A DNA stretch of 64,000 nucleotides from JBARDN01 sp963755705 (GTDB taxonomy: Bacteria > Desulfobacterota > Binatia > Binatales > Binataceae), in NCBI GenBank assembly GCA_963755705.1, contig CAVWKW010000001.1, positions 1,798,001-1,862,000 of the forward strand, written 5' to 3'. How positions within the stretch are numbered: position 1 is the first letter of the stretch; the number at the start of each line of letters is the position of its first letter. The notes beneath the pieces are model-generated. The model searched no databases and was not told the DNA's origin. It saw nothing but the letters and a program-made list of their open reading frames with translations. Position numbers and translations under genes: made by a program. Positions 24,182 to 31,964 of the stretch are shown piece by piece.

Positions 24182-25351
24182 ATGTCGATGATCCTCGATG
24201 AGCACCGCCAGTACCTGTCCGACGAAACCCGGCTCGGGCTGTTCCGCAAAGCGATCAATAAGGTTGTCCGGCCGGGCGACGTGGTGATCGATCTTGGCTG
24301 CGGAACCGGGATCCTGGGGATGCTGGCGTGCCAGGCGGGTGCGAAGCGCGTCTACGCGATCGAAGGCGGAGGCATAATCGATCTCGCACGCGAAATCGCT
24401 GAGGCCAACGGCTTCGCGGACCGGATCGTTCATGTTCACGGCGCCTCGACGCGCGTGTCGCTGCCGGAGCGCGCCGACGTTCTGCTCGCCGACCAGATCG
24501 GGCACTTTGGCTTCGAAGCCGGGGTGCTGGAATTTTTTCGCGACGGCGGCGCCCGGATGCTCAAGCCTGGCGGCCGATCTATTCCGCGCCGCATCGATCA
24601 GTGGCTCGCGCCGGTCATGTATCCCGAGGCTCATCGCAACGTCGAGTTCTGGGATACCCGCCGCGCGGGGTTCGATTTCTCGCCTGCGGCTATCGTCGCG
24701 CGCAACACCGGCTATCCGCTGGATTTCGAGCGGGTGCGGTTCCTCGGCCGCCCCGCGCGCTTCGCGTCGATCGATCCGCTCGATCCGCCGCGCACCAATA
24801 AGGGCGAAGTCGTGCTCAAGATTTCAACTCCCGGTGTATTGCACGGAATCGGCGGATTTTTTTCTTCCGAACTTGCGCCGGGTGTCGTCATGACCAATTC
24901 TCCGATAGCCAAAAATGGAATAAGTCGACGCCGCGTATTTTTTCCGATCAAGGCTGCCGTCCGCGTGGCCAAAGGCGACCAGGTCACCGTTACGATGAGC
25001 ATCACCTACGACCAGATCATGGTCGCCTGGCGCGTCGAGGTCGCCGACAGCAAAGGCGTCGTGCGGGCGCGCTCGAATCACTCCACGCTGCAGGGGATGC
25101 TGGTGCCGCTGGAGGATCTGCGCAAAACCCGACCAGACTTCGTCCCATCGCTGACCCCGTGGGGAGCGGCGCGCCGCACAGTAATCGATCTCTTCGACGG
25201 TGTCCGCACCGTCGCGGATATCGAGCGCGAACTCTTGGGGCGTCATCCCAAGCTGTTTGCCAACGCAGCCGCAGCGTCACAATTCGTTGCCGAAGTGGTG
25301 ATCCCCTACGGCGGTGCAGGGCGACTCTCGGGCGCACTTGACGATAAATAA
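24182..25351 (+). CDS. PRMT-like SAM-dependent methyltransferase with RRE-like C-terminus
   Basis: A 389-residue class I methyltransferase. Residues 1-30 (LDEHRQYLSDETRLGLFRKA) resemble the N-terminal helix of protein arginine methyltransferases; motif I is VIDLGCGTGILGM (residues 35-47), the acidic motif VYAIEGGGII, and a PRMT-like beta barrel follows (ARMLKPGGRSIPRRIDQW and on). The last 60 residues, with VIDLFDGVRTVADIERELLG, look like the winged helix of a PqqD-type RRE. It lies between the cyclase and the precursor gene, so modification of the precursor or product is likely, but the target residue is unknown. The core as predicted contains no Arg. Confidence 0.75.
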   Translation: MSMILDEHRQYLSDETRLGLFRKAINKVVRPGDVVIDLGCGTGILGMLACQAGAKRVYAIEGGGIIDLAREIAEANGFADRIVHVHGASTRVSLPERADVLLADQIGHFGFEAGVLEFFRDGGARMLKPGGRSIPRRIDQWLAPVMYPEAHRNVEFWDTRRAGFDFSPAAIVARNTGYPLDFERVRFLGRPARFASIDPLDPPRTNKGEVVLKISTPGVLHGIGGFFSSELAPGVVMTNSPIAKNGISRRRVFFPIKAAVRVAKGDQVTVTMSITYDQIMVAWRVEVADSKGVVRARSNHSTLQGMLVPLEDLRKTRPDFVPSLTPWGAARRTVIDLFDGVRTVADIERELLGRHPKLFANAAAASQFVAEVVIPYGGAGRLSGALDDK

Positions 25352-25472
25352 AATCTGATTTGGCGTCTTATAACTAATTGGCAGCCATCCAGCCGAAAAT
25401 CACCAAAGTCTGTCCGTATCGGTCAGTGTCGCTCCTCATATGCAATCGCAGCCTCTAATAGGCACCAATCAA

Positions 25473-25501
25473 TTGACCGCGCAGTCTGCCTCTGATAAAT
25501 C
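25473..25501 (+). promoter_or_regulatory. Promoter for the lasso precursor gene
   Basis: TTGACC at 25473-25478 and TAAATC at 25496-25501 with a 17-base spacer, 30 bases before the precursor start, inside the 179-base gap after the methyltransferase gene. A strong ribosome binding site GGAGGAGGGG follows at 25521-25530. A dedicated promoter is common for RiPP precursors, which are needed in excess of the enzymes. Confidence 0.6.
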
Positions 25502-25530
25502 ACTTCCGACACTGAGGATGGGAGGAGGGG

Positions 25531-25716
25531 ATGATGGTCAAGGCGTCCGGAAAAGCACCGCACGATAAGGCTAAAGCGACCCGCGGCAAACGTCAGTATG
25601 TTTCGCCTCGGCTGATCGAGTACGGCGCAATTACCAAGCTCACCGCGATAAACGGGTCGGTATTGCCAATGGATAGCGCTACCGGCTTTATGATGTCGAC
25701 GCCGCCTTGCCTCTAA
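25531..25716 (+). CDS. Lasso peptide precursor
   Basis: A 61-residue peptide. The basic leader (residues 1-39) ends in the lasso recognition pattern QYVSPRLIEYGAITKLTA: Y23, P26, L28, Y31-G32, and Thr38 at the penultimate leader position. Cleavage after Ala39 gives a 22-residue core, residues 40-61, beginning Ile-Asn-Gly and ending Pro-Cys-Leu. Asp48 is then core position 9, which suits a nine-residue macrolactam between Ile1 and Asp9. An alternative cut before Gly42 would place the same Asp at position 7. The core has two Met pairs or singles, one Cys near the C-terminus and no Arg or Lys. Met2 is an equally good start. Confidence 0.82.
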   Translation: MMVKASGKAPHDKAKATRGKRQYVSPRLIEYGAITKLTAINGSVLPMDSATGFMMSTPPCL

Positions 25717-25766
25717 GGAATTGGGCCTGTCCAGAGATTTATCAGATTTGAATTGCAACGTCCGGG

Positions 25767-25797
25767 AAGGGTGGCCGAAACGCCACCCTTTTCGTTT
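25767..25797 (+). terminator. Terminator or attenuator after the precursor gene
   Basis: A perfect 9-bp stem, AAGGGTGGC (25767-25775) and GCCACCCTT (25782-25790), loop CGAAAC, tail TTCGTTT. It lies between the precursor and the kinase gene, so it would keep the precursor message abundant while allowing limited read-through to the kinase, nucleotidyltransferase and exporter genes. Confidence 0.8.
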
Positions 25798-25805
25798 ATG
25801 AAGCC

Positions 25806-26819
25806 TTGCGCTGTAATGCGCGGGGAGTTTCCGCAGACCGGTTGCCCGCATTGCGCTATCGAGCCTACGGCTTAAGCTTCGCCTGCGACGTTTCGCTTCC
25901 GGAACTCTCGGGCGCAGCGGACGACGAAAATTCCGCACCGCCCGAAGTTCGCATCCGCCTCGGTTCGCGCTCGCCTCGCGCCGTAAACCTGCGCCCGCAC
26001 GAGTTGCTGTTCACTCGCACGGTGGATCAGCAGCGCCGCTGGCTCGCATGCAGTCGGGTCCGCGACGGTTACCTGCTGCGCTTTTTGTGGAAAGCCGATT
26101 TCCACATCAGCCGCGACGGATGTGAGATCGCATGCGTGCGGCGCGCGCCTTGGACGCCGCTCAGTTCCGTGCGCCATTTGCTGCTCGATCAGGTATTTCC
26201 GATGGTCCTGAATCTGCGCGGGCGCGAGGCAATTCACGCCACCGCCGTGATGGTGCGCGGTGGCGCGGTTGCGTTTCTCGGACCTGCTGGCGCGGGAAAA
26301 TCGACTCTGGCCGCAAGCTTCCTCCTGGCGGGTCATCGCGCGCTCGGCGATGATTGCCTGGTGCTCGAAGCCCGGCGCGCGATCCGCGCGGTTCCGGCCT
26401 ACCCCGGGTTTCGCCTGTGGAATGATTCCGCTCAGGCGCTCGGGACCGATACTTCCGCCGCGATGCCGGTGGCGGCCTACACCGCGAAGGTGCGGATGCT
26501 TTCGCGTGAGTGCGGCGCAGACTTTCCCGGAGGTCCGGTCCCGCTCAAGCGAATCTACCGGCTGATTCGCGGACGTTGCGAGCGAAAAAAAATCCGCGTT
26601 CCCGCAGTCGAGGCTCTGGCTCCGCGCGACGCGCTGATCGAACTGGTCTCCGCGACGTTCCCGCTCGATGTTCGCGATCAGGGGATGCTCGAGCGCCACT
26701 TCCGCGTGATGCAGCGGGTCGCGTCCGAGATCCCGGTGCTCCGCGTCCTGATACCGGATGACTTCGCGGCGCTGCCTGCGGTCCGCCAGGCGATCCTGCG
26801 CGACTTGAGTGGCAGCTAG
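25806..26819 (+). CDS. HPr-kinase-like lasso peptide kinase
   Basis: A 337-residue protein. The C-terminal part is HPrK-like: His144 in REAIHATAVMV, the P-loop GPAGAGKST (residues 159-167) and GDDCLVLE (181-188). The N-terminal 140 residues are the extra domain found in lasso-cluster kinases of the PadeK type, which phosphorylate a C-terminal Ser of the precursor. Here the precursor ends in Leu, so an internal Ser or Thr, or a different reaction, must be considered. The start is uncertain; TTG 25806 is the first in-frame start and no ATG or GTG exists until later. Confidence 0.75.
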   Translation: MRCNARGVSADRLPALRYRAYGLSFACDVSLPELSGAADDENSAPPEVRIRLGSRSPRAVNLRPHELLFTRTVDQQRRWLACSRVRDGYLLRFLWKADFHISRDGCEIACVRRAPWTPLSSVRHLLLDQVFPMVLNLRGREAIHATAVMVRGGAVAFLGPAGAGKSTLAASFLLAGHRALGDDCLVLEARRAIRAVPAYPGFRLWNDSAQALGTDTSAAMPVAAYTAKVRMLSRECGADFPGGPVPLKRIYRLIRGRCERKKIRVPAVEALAPRDALIELVSATFPLDVRDQGMLERHFRVMQRVASEIPVLRVLIPDDFAALPAVRQAILRDLSGS

Positions 26820-26866
26820 CGCGGCTTCTTGGCTGCGCTTGCGGCGGGTATTCTGAGCTTCGAGAA

Positions 26867-28090
26867 ATGCTGCCTGAAAAGGATCATCGCGGAGCAACTC
26901 CTGGTGTTGAAGCGGAGTTGATCCTCGCCGCTATCGCAAATCCTGCGACCGCGGATTCGAGGTCGCGCGCCCGCGCTGCTGCGGACAAAACACTCGACTG
27001 GAATGAGCTTCGCCGAATCGCCAATTGGCATGGGGTAATGCCGCTGGTGTATCGGTTCTTCGTTGATCACGCTCCGGGTGCGATGCCGGCCTGCGCGGTT
27101 GGGGCATGGCGCGCCGACTATACCGCCAATGCGCTGCGCAATCTGCGCCTGGCTCGCGAACTGGTGCGGATCACGTCGGCAATGGATGCGCGGGGCATCG
27201 CATCGATCGCGCTAAAGGGTCCGGCATTGGCGGTTGCCGCCTACCGGAACCTTGCGCTCAGGCAGTTCACTGATCTCGATCTGTTGATCCATGAACACGA
27301 TCTTCCGCGCGCTGCCGATCTGCTTTCCCAGTCCGGATACCTGCCCCGCCGCTATGAGCGCGATCATCCCAGCGGCGGATTCTTTCACAGCTCGGAAGAT
27401 GAGTTCGCCAGTGCCGACAGTCACGACCTGGTCGACGTTCACTCGCGCCTGCTGCCGCCATACTTTCCATTCGCGCCCGACGGCGACGCGCTATGGTCGC
27501 GAGCGGTTCCTGTCGCAATCGAGGGCGCGGAAATCACGACGCTTGCGCCCGCCGACGCGATGCTGTTTCTCATCGCGCACGCCACCAAGCATGGATGGCC
27601 GGTCCTGCGTCCGATTTGCGATGTAGCCGCGCTTGCCGCCAGCGAAGGATTTGATTGGGACGCGGTCGCGGCCGAGGCCGAGCACCTGCGCTGCTCGCGG
27701 ATGCTCCTGCTCGGCGCGATTCTCGCCGCGGATCTGGCGGATGCCGCCGTGCCAGCGCGGATTTTGTCGGCGGCGCGCGCGGACGCCCGCGTCACCCGGC
27801 TGGCACTGCGCGTTGAGGCGCGGATGTTCTCCTCAACCGGTGTGCGCGCGGGACCGTTCAACGAATGGCTCGTTCCCCTGGCCGCAATCGAGGGCGGCGC
27901 GCGTCGCGTTCGCTACTGTGCGGATCGCGGACTCCGCCCGACGATCGACGATTGGGAATTTCTGCGGCTTCCGCCGCTGCTGTATCCGCTCTACTGGGCG
28001 ATTCGGCCGATCCGCCTGGCGGTCCATCATGGGCCGCGCCTGCTGGTACGCCCGCACTTTCCGCACAGAGCAACTACTGCGGACAAATGA
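26867..28090 (+). CDS. Nucleotidyltransferase-like protein of the lasso cluster
   Basis: A 407-residue protein of the uncharacterised nucleotidyltransferase family (PF14907-like), which often accompanies lasso clusters. Typical elements are RRIANWHGVMPLVYRFF, SIALKGPALAVAAYRNLALR and the metal-binding FTDLDLLIHEHDLPRA, followed by DLVDVHSRLLPPYF and a helical C-terminal half. ATG 26867 lies 47 bases after the kinase stop. It may add a nucleotide to the phosphorylated peptide or act on the kinase product; this is inference. The stop overlaps the exporter start (ATGA). Confidence 0.75.
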   Translation: MLPEKDHRGATPGVEAELILAAIANPATADSRSRARAAADKTLDWNELRRIANWHGVMPLVYRFFVDHAPGAMPACAVGAWRADYTANALRNLRLARELVRITSAMDARGIASIALKGPALAVAAYRNLALRQFTDLDLLIHEHDLPRAADLLSQSGYLPRRYERDHPSGGFFHSSEDEFASADSHDLVDVHSRLLPPYFPFAPDGDALWSRAVPVAIEGAEITTLAPADAMLFLIAHATKHGWPVLRPICDVAALAASEGFDWDAVAAEAEHLRCSRMLLLGAILAADLADAAVPARILSAARADARVTRLALRVEARMFSSTGVRAGPFNEWLVPLAAIEGGARRVRYCADRGLRPTIDDWEFLRLPPLLYPLYWAIRPIRLAVHHGPRLLVRPHFPHRATTADK

Positions 28091-29880
28091 TCGCGACGCT
28101 GGCCCAATTCACCCGCGCTCTGATTCGTGCCGCGCGATGGCGTCTTGCAGGCGCGCTCGCTCTGATGGTCGCGTTTTCACTCACCGAAGGAATCGGCGTC
28201 CTGATGCTGTTCCCGTTGCTCCAGGTCGCGGGTCTCGACCTGACCCATCAGGGCGAGGCGGGCCGGATCGCGCGAATCGTCAGCGGCGGATTTGCCGCCG
28301 CGGGACTGCGGCCCACGCTCGCGATGCTGCTTGCGATCTTCGTCGTGCTGATAGGCGTGCGCACGATGCTCGGGCGGCTTCAAAGCGTTGCGATCTATGA
28401 CTCCGAGCAGCGTTTCGAGGTGCGGACGCGGCTCGAGCTCTATCGCTCGATCTCGAATGCGAGCTGGCTCTACCTGTGTCGCAGCCGCACCTCGGACTTT
28501 ATCCATGCGCTGACGGCGGAACTGTCTCGCGCGGGGCAGGCGGCGTTTCACCTGATGATGCTCGCGGGCGACGTGATTCTGACCAGCCTCTACCTGCTGA
28601 TCGCGCTTTGGCTGGCGCCCGCGATGACCGCGATAGTCATCGCATGCGCAGCGCTCCTGGCGGCTGCGCTGCGCGGCCGCTCGCGCGCGCTCGAACAGAC
28701 CGGCCAGGATTTGTCCGCGACCACCAATTTGCTCTTTGCCGTCACTGCCGACCATCTGCAGAATCTCAAAACCGTCAAGGCCTATGGCGCCGAGGCTCGC
28801 AACTACGAAATTTTCGCCGGCCTGAGCAACGAGGTCGCGCGAGCCAACGTCGATGCCGAGCGCCAGCAGACTTCCGCCTCGGCATGGTTCGAACTCGGCT
28901 CCGCGATAATCCTGGGCGTCGTGCTCTATTTTTCGATTCAGTATCTCGCGGTAGCGCCAGCCGCGCTTTTGATTCTGCTGATCCTGTTCGCGCGTGTGAT
29001 GCCGCGGTTTCTGGGCGCTCTGCAGAAGTGGCATCTGTTCGTCAACGCGATGCCGGCGTTCGTCAATCTGACCGCGATGCAATCGCGGTTCACCGCCGCC
29101 GCCGACGGCGGTCGTGGCGAAACCGCGTCCGAACGCGAGCTGCGCGGCGATATTCGTATCGTCGATGCAACCTTTGCCTACGCTCCGGGCGCGATACCGG
29201 TCATCGATCGAATGAATCTCACGATTCCGGCCGGGCAGATCGTCGCGATTGTCGGGCCGTCGGGCGCCGGAAAAAGCACTGTCGCGGATTTGGTGATGGG
29301 ACTAATAACGCCGGACTCCGGATGCCTGGAGATCGGCGGCGTGCCGCTTGGCGTGGGCGGGTTACGCAAGTGGCGCGAACAGGTAGGCTACGCGACCTCG
29401 GATACGTTTCTGTTCCACGATACGATTCGCGCCAACCTGCTATGGGCGCGCCCCGACGCCACCGATGAAGATCTTCACGCCGCGCTCGAGATCGCGGCGG
29501 CAGAGGAGTTTGTCGCGGCGACGGCGTTCGGGCTCGACACTATCGTCGGCGATCGCGGCATTGCGCTTTCGCAGGGCGAGCGCCAGCGCCTGTCGCTCGC
29601 TCGCGCATGGCTCCGGCATCCGCGCGTCATGGTACTGGACGAAGCGACCAACAGCCTCGATTCCCAAACCGAGGCGCGCGTTCTTGGCGAGATCACACGG
29701 CGCCGCGGCGACCTGACCGTGCTGCTAATCGCGCATCGTCTGTCAACCATTCGATGCGCTGATCTGATCTACGTAATCGAAGGCGGACGAATGGTGGAAC
29801 AGGGCTCCTGGAGCTCGCTGGTCTCGCGCTCCAACGGAAGATTTCGCGCGCTGTGCGACGCGCAAACGCTCATCGCTTGA
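28087..29880 (+). CDS. ABC exporter of the lasso cluster (membrane and ATPase domains fused)
   Basis: A 597-residue half-transporter starting at ATG 28087, overlapping the previous stop. The N-terminal half has six membrane segments; the ATPase has Walker A GPSGAGKST (about residues 390-398), the signature LSQGERQRLSLARAW (about 494) and Walker B VMVLDEATNSLD (about 514), followed by the H-loop LLIAHRLSTI. Lasso exporters of the McjD type have this layout and provide export and immunity. No peptidase C39 domain is present, as expected since B2 removes the leader. The longer frame from 27865 lies within the previous gene. Confidence 0.88.
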   Translation: MIATLAQFTRALIRAARWRLAGALALMVAFSLTEGIGVLMLFPLLQVAGLDLTHQGEAGRIARIVSGGFAAAGLRPTLAMLLAIFVVLIGVRTMLGRLQSVAIYDSEQRFEVRTRLELYRSISNASWLYLCRSRTSDFIHALTAELSRAGQAAFHLMMLAGDVILTSLYLLIALWLAPAMTAIVIACAALLAAALRGRSRALEQTGQDLSATTNLLFAVTADHLQNLKTVKAYGAEARNYEIFAGLSNEVARANVDAERQQTSASAWFELGSAIILGVVLYFSIQYLAVAPAALLILLILFARVMPRFLGALQKWHLFVNAMPAFVNLTAMQSRFTAAADGGRGETASERELRGDIRIVDATFAYAPGAIPVIDRMNLTIPAGQIVAIVGPSGAGKSTVADLVMGLITPDSGCLEIGGVPLGVGGLRKWREQVGYATSDTFLFHDTIRANLLWARPDATDEDLHAALEIAAAEEFVAATAFGLDTIVGDRGIALSQGERQRLSLARAWLRHPRVMVLDEATNSLDSQTEARVLGEITRRRGDLTVLLIAHRLSTIRCADLIYVIEGGRMVEQGSWSSLVSRSNGRFRALCDAQTLIA

Positions 29881-29885
29881 GAACT

Positions 29886-29962
29886 CAGTCGGCCACCAGA
29901 CACGAAGACCTAAAGAAAACAAAGGCCTCTCTTTTAGATCGTCGGGTCTTGGTGACCGACTG
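29886..29962. repeat. Long inverted repeat between convergent genes
   Basis: Left arm 29886-29898 and right arm 29950-29962 pair over 13 bases with one mismatch (CAGTCGGCCACCA against TGGTGACCGACTG), and the pairing continues imperfectly inward (AGACACGA with the TCGGGTCT side). The middle is purine-rich, then T-rich (CTTTTAGA). It probably acts as a bidirectional terminator for the exporter and the MgtC-like gene. Confidence 0.5.
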
Positions 29963-29967
29963 ATTGA

Positions 29968-30681
29968 TCAATGGCGAAATTCGGTGGTTACCTCGAAGGA
30001 CACGACCGGGTAGTGCTGGTTAATGACCTTCAGAAGGTCGCGTGGCGGGCCGGACACTTCGGGCCGTGTCCAGGTGATTTCGTACCAGAGCCTGACGTGC
30101 TGCGGATCGTCGCTTTGGCTCTGGCGGCGAAACTGGGCGGTGTATCCTTCCGGGATGATCAAGTTTTCCAGATTAATGCTCGACGCGGTTCCGACCTCCG
30201 CATTGATCACAAGCATCGCGCGGCGCTCGCGCGGAATTCGGATATCGAGCCACTTGAGCGCCCACAGAGTAACGACCGCCAGTGCCGTCGCCGCGATTCC
30301 GAGATAAAGTTGCCCACCACCCAACGCCAGCCCGATCACGGTGGTCGCCCACAGTGTTGCCGCCGTGGTCACTCCGCTGACCAGATCGCCGCGCTTCAAG
30401 ATCGTTCCGCCGCCGATAAAGCCTACGCCGGTCAGAATGCCGAGCGGCAGCCGCATCAGATCCATCACGCCGTATGAGTCCGCGGTCTTTCCACCAATGG
30501 AAAGCAGAATATTGGCCTGGATCATCGCAACCGACGCGGCCAGCGCCACCAGGATCGTGGTCCTGAGACCGGCAGCTTGCCCTCGCACGCCGCGGTCGAA
30601 ACCGATGATCGCGCCGGCAATCATCGTAAGTACGAGCCGCAGCGCAATATCCTGCCAACTGGGATGCAACGGCATGTTCAT
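29968..30681 (-). CDS. MgtC/SapB family membrane protein
   Basis: A 237-residue protein with about five membrane segments and the MgtC family core: IAGAIIGFDRGVRGQAAGLR, LRLPLGILTGVGFIGGGTIL and GVTTAATLWATTVIGLALGG. The C-terminal 90 residues form a soluble ACT-like domain (RERRAMLVINAEVGTASSIN). In pathogens MgtC inhibits F1Fo ATP synthase and helps growth at low magnesium; in environmental bacteria the role is less clear. It is followed by a DUF4239 gene on the same strand, 21 bases upstream. Confidence 0.85.
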   Translation of the reverse strand: MNMPLHPSWQDIALRLVLTMIAGAIIGFDRGVRGQAAGLRTTILVALAASVAMIQANILLSIGGKTADSYGVMDLMRLPLGILTGVGFIGGGTILKRGDLVSGVTTAATLWATTVIGLALGGGQLYLGIAATALAVVTLWALKWLDIRIPRERRAMLVINAEVGTASSINLENLIIPEGYTAQFRRQSQSDDPQHVRLWYEITWTRPEVSGPPRDLLKVINQHYPVVSFEVTTEFRH

Positions 30682-30702
30682 CTACGGTAGCCGGCGTTTC
30701 TC

Positions 30703-31554
30703 TTACGGGTGCTGTCCATCTTCCGGGGCTATCGCGAAAGCAGGAGGAGGTGCGGGCGCCGGCGCGAACGTCAAATCTTTCCACGATTGCTGCACATCAA
30801 TGAACGCGTCGGGAGAGACGCTCACTCTCCCGCGAAAGGGCCAGTCCAGCGCGATGATCAGAATCACCACCAGCGCCATCGAGGTCGCGACCGCGCCAGT
30901 GGTAATCAGATGCATCCAGAATTCATGAAAGCCGAACAGATAGGTGTATCCCACGGTCAGCGCCCCGCCCAGGAATATGATCCACCAGATCACTTTCGGA
31001 ATATGTCCCTGCGCAGCCGAGAGTCTGCTGCTGCGCGCGCTGTAAAGCAGGTTCAGGCTGCGCAGCAATTCGGCCTGGATCACGGCCTCGCCCAGGCTCT
31101 TCGGCTGCATCGTAACGATCGCGCTGTGGACTTTCCTAAGCGGCTCCCATCCCTGCGTGGGCAGCTTCCCCGCCTGTTGCTGCGGCCATTCCTGATCGAT
31201 CACGGTCGTGACGTACACATTGATGTCGCTGCGGATGTCGTCGCCCATGCTCGCCGGCAGCCCCTGGGTATCGCGGTAGATACTGCCGACGCAGTCGGCT
31301 TCGCGGTCCACGATATCCACGGCGCTCGCGTATGACTCCCACGTCGCAATCGCGATGAAGGCCAGCAGGACCGCATACGTCACGCTGATGACTGCGACGG
31401 TGAAGCCCGTGAGGTCATTGTGCGCGCGGCGAACCTCGATATGCAGCAGCCGATGAAATATCACCAGGCCAAGGCATGCGCTGCCGTCGAGCACCAGCAG
31501 GACGATCGATCCCCAGAGCCAGGTGGGAACGCTGTATATAAAATCGAGGATCAT
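30703..31554 (-). CDS. DUF4239 (bestrophin-like) membrane protein
   Basis: A 283-residue protein with two membrane segments at the N-terminus (residues 8-32 and 47-68), two near the C-terminus (about 195-215 and 222-243), and a soluble helical middle (VDREADCVGSIYRDTQGLPA), the pattern of DUF4239/bestrophin-like proteins. The tail is Pro/Ala-rich (APAPAPPPAFAIAPED). Probably cotranscribed with the MgtC-like gene downstream. Possible channel; function unproven. Confidence 0.75.
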   Translation of the reverse strand: MILDFIYSVPTWLWGSIVLLVLDGSACLGLVIFHRLLHIEVRRAHNDLTGFTVAVISVTYAVLLAFIAIATWESYASAVDIVDREADCVGSIYRDTQGLPASMGDDIRSDINVYVTTVIDQEWPQQQAGKLPTQGWEPLRKVHSAIVTMQPKSLGEAVIQAELLRSLNLLYSARSSRLSAAQGHIPKVIWWIIFLGGALTVGYTYLFGFHEFWMHLITTGAVATSMALVVILIIALDWPFRGRVSVSPDAFIDVQQSWKDLTFAPAPAPPPAFAIAPEDGQHP

Positions 31555-31578
31555 TCAGTTCGTCCTTTGCGGATGCGA

Positions 31579-31659
31579 TGCGAGAGGGGGGACTTGAACC
31601 CCCACGCCTTGCGGCACTGGATCCTAAGTCCAGCGCGTCTGCCATTCCGCCACTCTCGC
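31579..31659 (-). tRNA. tRNA-Leu (anticodon UAG)
   Basis: On the minus strand the acceptor stem GCGAGAG pairs with CTCTCGC, the anticodon stem CTGGA/TCCAG encloses loop CTTAGGA with anticodon TAG, the variable arm is long (GTGCCGCAAGGCGT) as in class II tRNAs, and the T arm is GGGGGTTCAAGTCCCCC. The 3' CCA is not encoded. It lies just upstream of the DUF4239 gene. Confidence 0.95.
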
Positions 31660-31964
31660 GCGAGATTCCCGACTCAGCGGGATTTTAAATTATGGGAAGC
31701 ACGCAATCTTTTGAAGAGAGTCTTGTCCTTATTCCTATCCTGCTGTCCTGCCACGAGCGGCAACGAGCTTCTCGCCCCTCGGCGACGTCTCCTGGAGACT
31801 TGATTCCGCAGCCTCAGCATCGCCTCCAACATCGCTTCGGAGTCCCCCGAGGTGTCCCTATTCTAATTCACGTGAATTTTGTCCATAATAGCTCTATAAG
31901 GGCGATGTCGTGTTGACGAGTCACTCAGCGGGCTAGCAACGCGAGATCAAAAAAGGGGGGCGCG
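31660..31964. other. 305-base gap between tRNA-Leu and the NHL protein gene
   Basis: No gene is seen. A perfect 14-bp palindrome, AATTCACGTGAATT, lies at 31865-31878, about 87 bases before the NHL gene, and could be an operator. An AT-rich stretch with ATAATAGCTCTATAAG follows it, but no clean promoter pair is visible. Confidence 0.5.

Noticed and set aside
31579..31659. tRNA-Leu as an integration site of a genomic island
   Set aside because: No repeat of the tRNA 3' end and no integrase gene are seen nearby.
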